NCBI GenBank assembly: GCA_949840775.1 | Contig: CATKXO010000008.1 | Span: forward strand, 27,592 to 91,591 | Origin: an uncultured bacterium | GTDB taxonomy: Bacteria; Bacillota; Clostridia; Oscillospirales; Oscillospiraceae | DNA length: 64,000 nucleotides | Reading direction: 5' to 3' | Shown: positions 33,237-42,264 of the stretch, piece after piece | Layout: every line of letters starts with the position of its first letter | How positions within the stretch are numbered: position 1 is the first letter of the stretch | Program-made: the position numbers and the translations under genes | The notes under the pieces: generated by a model | The model's input: the letters and a program-made list of their open reading frames with translations, nothing else | Databases searched by the model: none | What the model was told of the DNA's origin: nothing

Positions 33237-33310
33237 ATTAAATCTGCGTAAAGGACACTCCCGAATTTAGCACTCCACCCACCCGTTTGTGAACGAAATG
33301 TAAATCCTTT

Positions 33311-33352
33311 CAAATCAACCCCCATTTTTTTTAAATTGGGGGTTGATTTTTT
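33311..33352 (+). terminator. Terminator upstream of groES
   Basis: Stem AATCAACCCCCA / GGGGGTTGATT with a T-rich loop, followed by seven T's. It would end the candidate RNA from 33020. Its right side also contains the -35 box of the groESL promoter (33343-33348). Confidence 0.8.
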
Positions 33353-33409
33353 TGCCGGAAGCGGTTATTATCTTAAACAGAGTTAGCACTCAAAAGAATT
33401 AAGTGCTAA
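33343..33409 (+). promoter_or_regulatory. groESL promoter with CIRCE operator
   Basis: TTGATT (33343-33348), 17 bases, TATTAT (33366-33371). The CIRCE element follows at 33383-33409: TTAGCACTC, nine bases, AAGTGCTAA, one mismatch from the consensus (GAGTGCTAA). HrcA is expected to bind it. The gene for HrcA is not in the window. Confidence 0.93.
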
Positions 33410-33424
33410 ACGCGAGATTGTTAG

Positions 33425-33745
<321 letters not shown>

Positions 33746-33751
33746 AGGCGT

Positions 33752-33906
33752 GTAGGGGCGGCCTGTGGCCGCCCGCGACCCGCCTAATTCGTAGGGGCGG
33801 ATAATATCCGCCCGCAACCCCTGGCACGTGGCAGAACGGGCGGATGATATCCGCCCCTACAGCCCATCTGGCACAACTAAATCGGGCGGCCACAGGCCGC
33901 CCCTAC
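33752..33906. repeat. Nested REPIN-like repeats between groES and groEL
   Basis: Four arms occur as two nested pairs. The outer pair has stems GGCGGCCTGTGGCCGCC (from 33752) and GGCGGCCACAGGCCGCC (to 33906). The inner pair has GCGGATAATATCCGC (from 33792) and GCGGATGATATCCGC (to about 33861). The arrangement suggests one element inserted in another. It fills nearly all of the intercistronic gap of the groESL operon. Confidence 0.88.
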
Positions 33907-33926
33907 AACACAAATTTTGGAGGTAA

Positions 33927-35558
<1,632 letters not shown>

Positions 35559-35573
35559 GCCATAACAAGTGCA

Positions 35574-35602
35574 AAGCCCGGAGCGCAAGCTCCGGGCTTT
35601 TC
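35574..35602 (+). terminator. groESL terminator
   Basis: Stem AAGCCCGGAGC / GCTCCGGGCTT with loop GCAA and trailing T's, 15 bases after the groEL stop. Confidence 0.9.
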
Positions 35603-35607
35603 CGATA

Positions 35608-35730
35608 TTAAGCGGCGGTGGCAGCCAGCTCCTCACGGGCCTCCCGCTCGTTGTCGGCGGAGAAGCAAAACCGCCCCGCCCAGTCGTAGACCTCTACGTG
35701 TCCCCTTACCCAAACAATGCTGTAATCCAT
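35608..35730 (-). CDS. Small hypothetical protein (40 aa)
   Basis: A 40-codon reading frame beginning MDYSIVWVRGHVEVYDWAG and ending ELAATAA. Its ATG at 35730 has AAAGGAG nine bases upstream on the minus strand. It converges on the groEL terminator, which can also end it. It is a probable beta-hairpin-helix small protein; no family recognised. Confidence 0.55.
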   Translation of the reverse strand: MDYSIVWVRGHVEVYDWAGRFCFSADNEREAREELAATAA

Positions 35731-35824
35731 AGCGTCTTGCTCCTTTCTTGTATTGTGACCTCAGTATACAAGAGGAACAGTCCCATAAACCGGACTTTTA
35801 TCCGGGCCGAAGGAGGGAATTTTA

Positions 35825-35986
35825 TTGGATACCATCGTTTACACCGTCCGGGCGATCAATGGCGATTACGCCGACCTGGTCACTGACGGCGGTGGGGAGC
35901 ACTCCATCACCATGTTTCTGCTCCCCGAGGGCACCACTGTGGGCAGCAGGCTCAAGCTGGAGAACTTTCAGTGGGAGCTGGTATGA
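35825..35986 (+). CDS. Small protein, DUF3006-like (53 aa)
   Basis: A 53-codon frame from TTG 35825 (GAAGGAGG six to nine bases upstream) with sequence IVYTVRAINGDYADLVTDGG and ending KLENFQWELV. The pattern of a short beta-barrel protein with an early 'GDYA.L' turn and a 'LPEGTTVGS.L' middle recalls DUF3006 proteins, which are small and similar in length. Divergent from the 40-aa gene at 35608-35730. Function unknown. Confidence 0.6.
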   Translation: MDTIVYTVRAINGDYADLVTDGGGEHSITMFLLPEGTTVGSRLKLENFQWELV

Positions 35987-36059
35987 AAGCCTTGCGTCCT
36001 ACAGAGCCCTGTGCTATACTGAGGAAGAAAATTCCTTGGAAAAGAAAGGGAGAGACGCC

Positions 36060-36443
36060 ATGGGAATCTTTGATTATTTCAGTACCTTGATTGTTCTGGC
36101 CCCTGTCATCATCATTGGGGTGCTGTTTGTTGTGAAACGGGGCAAATATAAGAACAAATCCAATGCCGGGGCGTTTTTCTTTGAGGACGGCAGCCTGGTG
36201 CTGAACACGGGAATCCCATACCCCATTCCCTTTGAGAATATCGACCGCGTGGAGCTGTCCTACAGCCCCTGGGAGCTGGAGCACAGGCTCTCCTACAGCC
36301 TGGGGGTAAAGGTGTTTAAAAAGGACGGCAAAAAGAAATGGGTGTTCTACAAGGGCTACAAAACAGCCAAGCTGGCTACTCCCTATGACATGGAGGCCGC
36401 CCTGAAAGCGCATGGAATCCGCTGCGTCATGGTGGAGGAATAA
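36060..36443 (+). CDS. Hypothetical membrane protein (127 aa)
   Basis: 127 residues. One N-terminal membrane helix (about 9-26, LIVLAPVIIIGVLFVVK) then a cytoplasmic domain resembling a small PH-like or bacterial 'bPH' fold (FFEDGSLVLNTGIPYPIPFENIDRVELSY), this fold being a guess. ATG 36060 with AAAGGGAGA upstream. Monocistronic, ending in the bidirectional terminator 36445-36475. Confidence 0.7.
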   Translation: MGIFDYFSTLIVLAPVIIIGVLFVVKRGKYKNKSNAGAFFFEDGSLVLNTGIPYPIPFENIDRVELSYSPWELEHRLSYSLGVKVFKKDGKKKWVFYKGYKTAKLATPYDMEAALKAHGIRCVMVEE

Positions 36444-36444
36444 G

Positions 36445-36475
36445 GAAATCCCGGCCTTGCGGCCGGGATTTTTAC
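36445..36475. terminator. Bidirectional terminator
   Basis: Stem AAATCCCGGCC / GGCCGGGATTT with loop TTGC, ending TTTT. It lies between converging genes 36060-36443 and 36472-36738. Confidence 0.88.
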
Positions 36476-36738
36476 GTCTTATTCGGGTCATTGACGAAGG
36501 ATTGGAACAGTTCGCCTATCTGATAGCCACACTGAGGGCACTCGAAGGAATCTAGATCATCGGGAATTTCTTCGGTCTCCTCAATATCAATGTCCGGGGC
36601 TTGCAACATATAAATCTCCTCCGCATCCAGACAGGCCTGCTCCAAACAGTGCAGGGCGGCTTGATAATCCTGCCATTCAATCATCTCAATGGCGTCAGTG
36701 ATGCCGTTGAACAGTGTGTGGTACATTTTTTCGTACAT
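36472..36738 (-). CDS. Small acidic protein with a C-terminal CxxC motif (88 aa)
   Basis: 88 residues. The first 60 residues form acidic helices (AIEMIEWQDYQAALHCLEQACLDAEEIY). The C-terminal part holds ECPQCGYQIG, half a zinc site. The ATG 36738 with AAAGGAG is chosen over 36771. It is divergent from the XRE gene at 36869. It resembles the small gene at 21401-21655 in size, acidity and position opposite an XRE gene, though not clearly in sequence. Confidence 0.65.
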   Translation of the reverse strand: MYEKMYHTLFNGITDAIEMIEWQDYQAALHCLEQACLDAEEIYMLQAPDIDIEETEEIPDDLDSFECPQCGYQIGELFQSFVNDPNKT

Positions 36739-36785
36739 AGTTAACGCTCCTTTCGCGCTGTAAACCTGCAATCTTCACCTAAAAA

Positions 36786-36839
36786 TTGATATGGTTCGAT
36801 AATTTTACATATTATATCATAAAAGATAGAGAATGTAAA
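36786..36839 (+). promoter_or_regulatory. Promoter and inverted repeat before XRE gene
   Basis: TTGATA (36786-36791) and TATTAT (36810-36815) are 18 bases apart. TTTACAT (36804-36810) and ATGTAAA (36833-36839) form an inverted repeat across the -10 box and start, a plausible autoregulatory site. Confidence 0.5.
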
Positions 36840-36868
36840 TATCTCACTGGATAAATAACGAGGTATTT

Positions 36869-37117
36869 ATGAAACCTATCTATTCCGATATATTGAAAGA
36901 ACTTCGGAAAGACAAAAAGCTGACCCAGCAGGATATGGGAGATATGATGGGGATTTCGCAGGCGACTTACTGTGATTATGAGAACGGTGTGCGCAGGATG
37001 CCGCTGACGATGCTCAGCTTTTTGGCGGATACGTTGGGAACATCAACCGACTATATCCTTGGCCGGACAGCGGAGCCCCGGCCCTATCCCAAACGGCCTG
37101 GACGGCCTGAAAAATAG
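36869..37117 (+). CDS. XRE-family helix-turn-helix regulator
   Basis: 82 residues. A Cro/C1-type domain (LKELRKDKKLTQQDMGDMMGISQATYCDYENG, LSFLADTLGTSTDYILGR) plus a short Pro-Arg-rich tail. ATG 36869 has CGAGG upstream. Probably represses itself and the divergent gene at 36472-36738. Confidence 0.88.
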   Translation: MKPIYSDILKELRKDKKLTQQDMGDMMGISQATYCDYENGVRRMPLTMLSFLADTLGTSTDYILGRTAEPRPYPKRPGRPEK

Positions 37118-37157
37118 AAAAAAGCGGCACACGGTAAGCTCCGTGTGCCGCTTTTCA
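37118..37157. terminator. Bidirectional terminator
   Basis: A stem of about 15 pairs (AAAAGCGGCACACGG with CCGTGTGCCGCTTTT) around TAAGCT. It separates the converging XRE gene and CoA-transferase gene. Confidence 0.9.
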
Positions 37158-37168
37158 TATATTTGACG

Positions 37169-38506
37169 TTACTTGTTGCTCCTTCTCCAAATGCCCATCT
37201 TCTGGGCGTCCTGGATGAGCTGCTCCCGGAACTGGGGGTCAGCGATGGAGATAATGGCCTCAGCCCGCTCCCAGGTGGACAGACCCTTGAGGTTAATCAT
37301 GCCGTGTTCGGTGACGATGTACTGCACGCAGGACCGGGGGTCGGTGGCGATAGAGCCGGGGGTGAGGGTGGGGACGATGCGGCTCTTCACGGAGCCGTCC
37401 TTGCCGGTGACGGTGGAGGACATGCAGATGAAGCTCTTGCCGCCCTTGGACAGATAGGCTCCCATCACAAAGTCCAGCTGCCCGCCAGTGCCGGAGATGT
37501 GCTTCAAGCCGGCGGACTCGGCGTTGACCTGCCCGAAGAGGTCCATGTCGATGGCGTTGTTGATGGAGATGAAGTTGTCCAGCTGGGCCAGCACGCGCAC
37601 GTCGTTGGTGTAGTCCACCGGCGCGGCCATAACGGCGGGGTTGCGGTCCACATAGTCATAGAGCTTCTGGGTGCCGGCGGCGAAGGCGTACACCTGCCGG
37701 CCCTTGTCCAGAGCCTTGTTCCGCCCGGTGAGCTTGCCCGCCAGGGCCATATCCACAAAGCCGTCCACGTACATCTCAGTGTGGACGCCCAGGTCCTTCA
37801 AATCGGACTGGGCAATCATAGAGCCCACGGTGTTGGGCATCCCGCCGATGCCCAGCTGGAGGCAGGCGCCGTTGGGAATCTGCTCCACAATGAGCTTGGC
37901 CACCGCCCGGTCCACGTCGGTGGGCTCGCCGCCCCCGCCCAGCTGGGCCACGGCGGGGTTGTCGCCCTCGACGACGTAGTCCACGTCGGCGATGTTGATC
38001 TCACAGCCGGTGAGGCCGTAGACCCAGGGCAGGTTCTGGTTGACTTCCACGATAATGACCTTGGCCTTGTCCAGCATGTCGGCCAGGTGGGAGGCGGCCA
38101 GGGCGTAGCTGAAATTGCCATGGCTGTCCATGGGGGTAACCTGGATCATAGCCACGTCTACCGTGACGTTTTCCCGGTAGAACCGGGGCAGCTCGGAGTA
38201 GCGCATGGGGGCGAAGAAGCCCATCCCCTTGCCGATAATCTTCCGGTCCACGCCGGAGCAGTGCCAGGAGTTCCAGGTGAAGTGGTCCCCGGCGTCCTCT
38301 GCCTTGGCGATCTCGGGCATCCACATGGTGACGCCGCCGCGCACCTTCACGCCGGTGAGCTCGTCCTTCCGGGCGGCCAGGGCGCGGTCCAGGGCTACGG
38401 GGTGGTTGGTGCACCAGCCGTAGTCCACCCAGTCTCCCGACTTGACCACCTTGACGGCCTGGTCGGGAGTGGTCAGCTTCTGCTGGTAAAGGGCTTGATA
38501 ATCCAT
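37169..38506 (-). CDS. Butyryl-CoA:acetate / 4-hydroxybutyrate CoA-transferase family
   Basis: 445 residues, closely resembling But-type CoA-transferases: [13 protein letters not shown] near the start, the catalytic glutamate region [45 protein letters not shown] and IWRRSNK at the C-terminus. But transfers CoA from butyryl-CoA to acetate, the last step of butyrate formation; the sister family uses 4-hydroxybutyrate. The diagnostic loop reads [10 protein letters not shown] where But commonly has GAGGPATDVD, so butyrate specificity is likely but not proven. GGAGG precedes ATG 38506. Monocistronic. Confidence 0.88.
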   Translation of the reverse strand: MDYQALYQQKLTTPDQAVKVVKSGDWVDYGWCTNHPVALDRALAARKDELTGVKVRGGVTMWMPEIAKAEDAGDHFTWNSWHCSGVDRKIIGKGMGFFAPMRYSELPRFYRENVTVDVAMIQVTPMDSHGNFSYALAASHLADMLDKAKVIIVEVNQNLPWVYGLTGCEINIADVDYVVEGDNPAVAQLGGGGEPTDVDRAVAKLIVEQIPNGACLQLGIGGMPNTVGSMIAQSDLKDLGVHTEMYVDGFVDMALAGKLTGRNKALDKGRQVYAFAAGTQKLYDYVDRNPAVMAAPVDYTNDVRVLAQLDNFISINNAIDMDLFGQVNAESAGLKHISGTGGQLDFVMGAYLSKGGKSFICMSSTVTGKDGSVKSRIVPTLTPGSIATDPRSCVQYIVTEHGMINLKGLSTWERAEAIISIADPQFREQLIQDAQKMGIWRRSNK

Positions 38507-38536
38507 GATAATTTCCTCCTGTCGATGTATCTTTAT

Positions 38537-38613
38537 GTAGGGGCGGACATTGTCCGCCCGGTTCTAACGAAAGGATCGCGATGGGGATGCGGGCGGATGA
38601 TATCCGCCCCTAC
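38537..38613. repeat. REPIN-like paired palindrome upstream of the CoA-transferase
   Basis: Left arm from 38537 with GCGGACATTGTCCGC, right arm to 38613 with GCGGATGATATCCGC; end motifs GTAGGGG and CCCCTAC. It sits between the helicase stop and the CoA-transferase start. Confidence 0.85.
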
Positions 38614-38626
38614 ATGCCGTGGCGGG

Positions 38627-40543
38627 TCACCGCCCAATGTCCAAATAGTAGGGTTTCATCAGGCTCTCCTGTTCGGTGGAGTCCTTGGGCTGATTCTTCC
38701 TGGGGGGCTGGGGGGGCATGGGGCGGTCCCGGCGCTGGGGTTTGGATGCCCCCTTCTTCCCGGACTGCTGGGAGGCGGGAGCGGCCTTCTTCGGGGGGGC
38801 CTGCCCAGCCTTGACGGGCTTCTGCCCCTTTTTTGCCTTGGGCTGCTGTTCAGGCTTGGACTGCTTTGCCTTTTTCGGCTCCTCCTGCTTGACCGGTTTT
38901 TTCTTCTGCGCCTTAGATTTTTGCTGCTCAGGCTGCTTTTTCCGGTCCTTCTCCCCGCCCTTGGGCAGGATGGTGGACAGCAGCGACCGCCGGGGGGCCA
39001 GCAGGCGGGCGGTGGCGTCCATAATGGTGTCGCTGTCCAGGGGATTGGGGCGGTGAAATTCGGTGTTGGGCATGGCGTCGCCGGTGTCCATCAGGGTCCC
39101 GGAGCGCACCCCCCGCTTGGGGGCGGAGGGGGGAGCGGGCAGGTAGTCAAAGGCGTCCTCCTCAGGGGAGGCGGGACGGAGAATGACCTCCTCGGGGATT
39201 GAACCGCTCTTCTTTTTGCGGCGGCTCTTCTTTTTCGGGGCGGGCCCGGCGGGGACGGCCTCCTCCTGGACGGGCCTGGTCTTTGCCGCCTCCAGTCCAG
39301 CGGCTTTCCGGGCCTCCTCCCGCTGACGGCGGAGCTCCCGGGCGGCCTGACGGGCCTCCTGGTCCTCCTCGTTGATAATTTTGCCGTTCTTGTCCCGCTT
39401 GGGGGCCTCGAAGACCTGCATGGGGTAGGGGTGATTCTCCACCAAAGGTATCTTTTTGCCGGTGAGCTTCTCAATGTCCTTCAGCAGGGGCTTTTCTCCG
39501 AAGTCGCAGAAGGCGATGGCCTCGCCCCCCCGGCCGGCCCGGCCGGTGCGTCCGATGCGGTGGACGTAGGTCTCAGGCACCTCGGGCAGGTTGTAGTTGA
39601 ACACGTGGGACAGCTCCTCAATGTCCAACCCCCGGGCGGCGATGTCGGTGGCCACCAGGCAGCGGATCTTTCCCGCCTTGAAGTCGGCCAGAGCCTGCTG
39701 GCGGGCGGTCTGGCTCTTGTTGCCATGGATGGCGGCGGCGGAGATGCCCGCCTTGCCCAGGTCCCGGGCAACCTTGTTGGCCCCATGCTTGGTGCGGGTG
39801 AAGACCAGGGCGTTTTTCACCCGCTTTTCCCCCATCAGGTGGGCCAGCAGAGCAGTCTTGTTCCCCTTGTCCACCAGGTAGACGGATTGGCGGATGACCT
39901 CCACCGGGGAGGAGATGGGGTCCACCGCCACCTTTACCGGGTTTTTCAGCAGGGAGTTCACCAGGTCGGTAATCTCCGGGGGCATGGTGGCGGAGAAGAA
40001 GAGGGTCTGCTTCTTCTGGGGCAGCCACTTGAGAATTTTGCGGACATCGTGGATAAAGCCCATGTCCAGCATCCGGTCGGCCTCGTCCAGAACGAAAATC
40101 TCCAGCTTATCCAGGGAGACAAAGCCCTGGTCGTGGAGGTCCATCAGCCGGCCCGGGGTGGCTACCAGGATGTCCACCCCCTTTTTCAGGGCCTCCACCT
40201 GGGGGTTTTGGCCCACGCCCCCGAAGATGACGGTGTGGCGCAGTTTGAGGTACTTGCCGTAGGCCTCAAAGCTCTCACCGATCTGGATGGCCAGCTCCCG
40301 GGTGGGGGTGAGGATGAGGGCTCGGATGGGCCGCCTGGGGGCATTGACCGCCACCAGACGCTGTAGAATGGGGGCGGCAAAGGCACAGGTCTTGCCGGTG
40401 CCCGTCTGGGCGCAGCCCAGTACGTCCCGCCCCTGGAGGGCGGGGGGGATGGCCTTCTCCTGGATGGGAGAGGGCTTGGAGTAGCCCTGCTCCTCCAGGG
40501 CTCTCAGGATGGGGGCGTTCAGCCCCAGGTCACGAAACTGCAT
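38627..40543 (-). CDS. DEAD-box RNA helicase, RhlE type, with long charged tail
   Basis: 638 residues. The helicase core (1-about 375) has motifs Q (GYSKPSPIQ), I AQTGTGKT, Ia PTRELA, Ib TPGR, II DEAD, III SAT, V ARGLDIE and [13 protein letters not shown]. The remaining 260 residues are low-complexity, rich in Lys, Pro, Gln and Ala, as in cold-shock or ribosome-assembly helicases, and would bind RNA without sequence specificity. ATG 40543 has AAGGAAG upstream. Confidence 0.93.
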   Translation of the reverse strand: MQFRDLGLNAPILRALEEQGYSKPSPIQEKAIPPALQGRDVLGCAQTGTGKTCAFAAPILQRLVAVNAPRRPIRALILTPTRELAIQIGESFEAYGKYLKLRHTVIFGGVGQNPQVEALKKGVDILVATPGRLMDLHDQGFVSLDKLEIFVLDEADRMLDMGFIHDVRKILKWLPQKKQTLFFSATMPPEITDLVNSLLKNPVKVAVDPISSPVEVIRQSVYLVDKGNKTALLAHLMGEKRVKNALVFTRTKHGANKVARDLGKAGISAAAIHGNKSQTARQQALADFKAGKIRCLVATDIAARGLDIEELSHVFNYNLPEVPETYVHRIGRTGRAGRGGEAIAFCDFGEKPLLKDIEKLTGKKIPLVENHPYPMQVFEAPKRDKNGKIINEEDQEARQAARELRRQREEARKAAGLEAAKTRPVQEEAVPAGPAPKKKSRRKKKSGSIPEEVILRPASPEEDAFDYLPAPPSAPKRGVRSGTLMDTGDAMPNTEFHRPNPLDSDTIMDATARLLAPRRSLLSTILPKGGEKDRKKQPEQQKSKAQKKKPVKQEEPKKAKQSKPEQQPKAKKGQKPVKAGQAPPKKAAPASQQSGKKGASKPQRRDRPMPPQPPRKNQPKDSTEQESLMKPYYLDIGR

Positions 40544-40621
40544 GGAAAACTTCCTTCTTTTTATTCACGGCGGACGGTTGAGTCCGGCGCGGCCTACGCT
40601 TTTCCCTGTAGGCTGGGGCGG

Positions 40622-41161
40622 TTATTTGCCGAGGGTCAGAAGCCGCTGCCTTACGATCAGGGCGGTTTCGGACAGCTCCTGCCCGGGAGGGCAGGGAAGC
40701 ACCAGGTCGGCATATTTGTTGTAAAGGGGCTCCCGGGAAGCCATCACGTCGGCCAGGGTCTGGCCCGGCTCCATGGCGATGCCCCGGGTGGACAGATTTT
40801 TGATGCGGCGCGTCAGCTCCTCCAGGGGAACCTGGAGATAGACCACCGGGCCCATGGCCTTCAGGTGGAGGGCCGCCTTCTCCCGGCAGACGGCGCTGCC
40901 CCCTGGGGCGATGACGGTGCGGCGGCAGGACAGGCTGCGCACCGCTAGCTCCTCCGCATCCAGAAAAGCCGCCGTCCCCCGGCTGTCCAGAATCTCCTGG
41001 AGCAGCGCCCCCTCCCGCTCCTGAATGAGCAGGTCCACGTCCAGAAATTGATAGCCCAGCAGCTTGGCCAGCAGAACGCCTACGGTGCTCTTTCCCGAGC
41101 CCGGCATACCGATGAGGGTGACGTTGTCCAAAGTGTTCCCAGCCTTTACATACAAATTCAT
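40622..41161 (-). CDS. aroK: Shikimate kinase
   Basis: 179 residues from ATG 41161. P-loop GMPGSGKST is at about residues 18-26, the shikimate site DVDLLIQE follows, and GGSAV is the second substrate loop. It phosphorylates shikimate in aromatic amino acid synthesis. The start is uncertain: ATG 41161 has no ribosome site and a TATACT box ends four bases before it, fitting a leaderless mRNA; alternatively TTG 41119 (with AAGGCTGGGA upstream) begins exactly at the usual family N-terminus. No other aro gene is adjacent. Confidence 0.88.
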   Translation of the reverse strand: MNLYVKAGNTLDNVTLIGMPGSGKSTVGVLLAKLLGYQFLDVDLLIQEREGALLQEILDSRGTAAFLDAEELAVRSLSCRRTVIAPGGSAVCREKAALHLKAMGPVVYLQVPLEELTRRIKNLSTRGIAMEPGQTLADVMASREPLYNKYADLVLPCPPGQELSETALIVRQRLLTLGK

Positions 41162-41210
41162 TTTACAGTATACCACAAGGCGGAAAAAAAGAAAAGGGGG
41201 AAGGGGACGA

Positions 41211-41241
41211 AAAAGAGACAGCGGCTTTCACCGCTGTCTCT
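41211..41241 (-). terminator. Terminator of the gene at 41249-42058
   Basis: Stem AGAGACAGCGG / CCGCTGTCTCT with loop TTTCAC, then TTTTTC on the minus strand, just past the stop codon. Confidence 0.85.
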
Positions 41242-41248
41242 GATGCTG

Positions 41249-42058
41249 TCAGTCCGGATGATAAGCCGCCGCTACTTTTTCCAGTTCCTTGGAAAAATCG
41301 CCCTCGATTGCGTCGAAGCCGCTGGCCGTAGCATTTTTTAGCGCATAGATTTTATCTTCACTAATCAGAATCAAACTATCCATCTGTTCTTTTGGATAGA
41401 TGTGTCTTCCACACAGCATGTACTGTGCGCCGTCCGCAACAGCCTCTTTTAAATCATATGCTGTAATTTTTCCATATACCTCCTCTCCGCGGCAATAGAT
41501 TTCATTAAATCCTCTGGTGGTGTTGTACTTGCTTTTGGATTTATCATCTAATAGGCCATCATAACGGTTTGTCACATAGATAGAACCTGCTTGAAAATCG
41601 CCACAGTAGCCAGTGTAGGTATCTGTGGTTTTGGTTCCGATAGATTCCATCCCTTCCACCCCCAGACCCTTGGATGTGGACGATGACCACTCGGTTTCCC
41701 CGTCGTAGTAACCGCCCAGACCGGGTTGTACCACATAGACCTCACAGTGTTCCAGCAGCATATCAATAAAGGCGCTGGTGTCTGGATAGCATTTCGTCAG
41801 AGACCCGGTGGCTACCATCAGCCTGAGCTCATAACTCAGCTTGTCAAATGCTTTTTCCGTTAGGTATGATTCGATAAGCTGGCGTTGTTCGGAGACATAA
41901 CGCTGGTGCTGCATGTACTTAAAGCCCGAAAAAGCAGCAACGAGGCCAACAGCAATAGCCACTAAAATGATAATCAGTTTTTTGGTTCCCGGAGACATTC
42001 CGCCGGTATTTGTGCCGGGTTTGCTTGTTGAAACTGGCTGTTTCTCAAGTTTAGCCAC
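41249..42058 (-). CDS. Hypothetical membrane-anchored protein behind an AT-repeat promoter
   Basis: 269 residues; family not recognised. One membrane helix (about 27-46, KLIIILVAIAVGLVAAFSGF) near the N-terminus, then an extracytoplasmic domain with a GGYYDGETEW motif and three cysteines. The GTG start at 42058 has AAGGAG. Lower GC than its neighbours. Its only plausible promoter contains a (TA)12 run, making it a candidate for switching by repeat-length change. Confidence 0.75.
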   Translation of the reverse strand: MAKLEKQPVSTSKPGTNTGGMSPGTKKLIIILVAIAVGLVAAFSGFKYMQHQRYVSEQRQLIESYLTEKAFDKLSYELRLMVATGSLTKCYPDTSAFIDMLLEHCEVYVVQPGLGGYYDGETEWSSSTSKGLGVEGMESIGTKTTDTYTGYCGDFQAGSIYVTNRYDGLLDDKSKSKYNTTRGFNEIYCRGEEVYGKITAYDLKEAVADGAQYMLCGRHIYPKEQMDSLILISEDKIYALKNATASGFDAIEGDFSKELEKVAAAYHPD

Positions 42059-42121
42059 TGTAATCCACTCCTTCACAAAATAAAAATTTGAAAAGCTGTC
42101 ATTTCCTACAACTTTTCGCAA

Positions 42122-42159
42122 ATTATATCATATATATATATATATATATATATTGTCAA
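42122..42159 (-). promoter_or_regulatory. Promoter with (TA)n spacer
   Basis: On the minus strand TTGACA (42154-42159) is followed by an alternating TA run (42130-42153, 24 bases) and TATAAT (42122-42127). The spacer is 26 bases, nine longer than the optimum. A TATATA inside the run at 42131-42136 lies at 17 bases and could serve as an alternative -10. Loss or gain of TA units would alter the geometry. Confidence 0.65.
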
Positions 42160-42205
42160 TACCTTTTTGAGAATTTCCCCACAAAATTTTGATAGACGAA
42201 AAGAG

Positions 42206-42234
42206 GTGACAAACCGGGCCGGAGATGATACAAT
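42206..42234 (+). promoter_or_regulatory. Promoter of the NhaC-family gene
   Basis: GTGACA (42206-42211), 17 bases, TACAAT (42229-42234), about 25 bases from the start codon at 42265. Confidence 0.6.
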
Positions 42235-42264
42235 CTCCCTTAGACTAAATTTTGGGAGGAAATC

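Noticed and set aside
33079-33270. A 63-codon frame (TTG start) in the structured-RNA region
   Set aside because: No ribosome site, and it runs through the paired GTAGGGG repeat, so the protein sequence is a product of the repeat.
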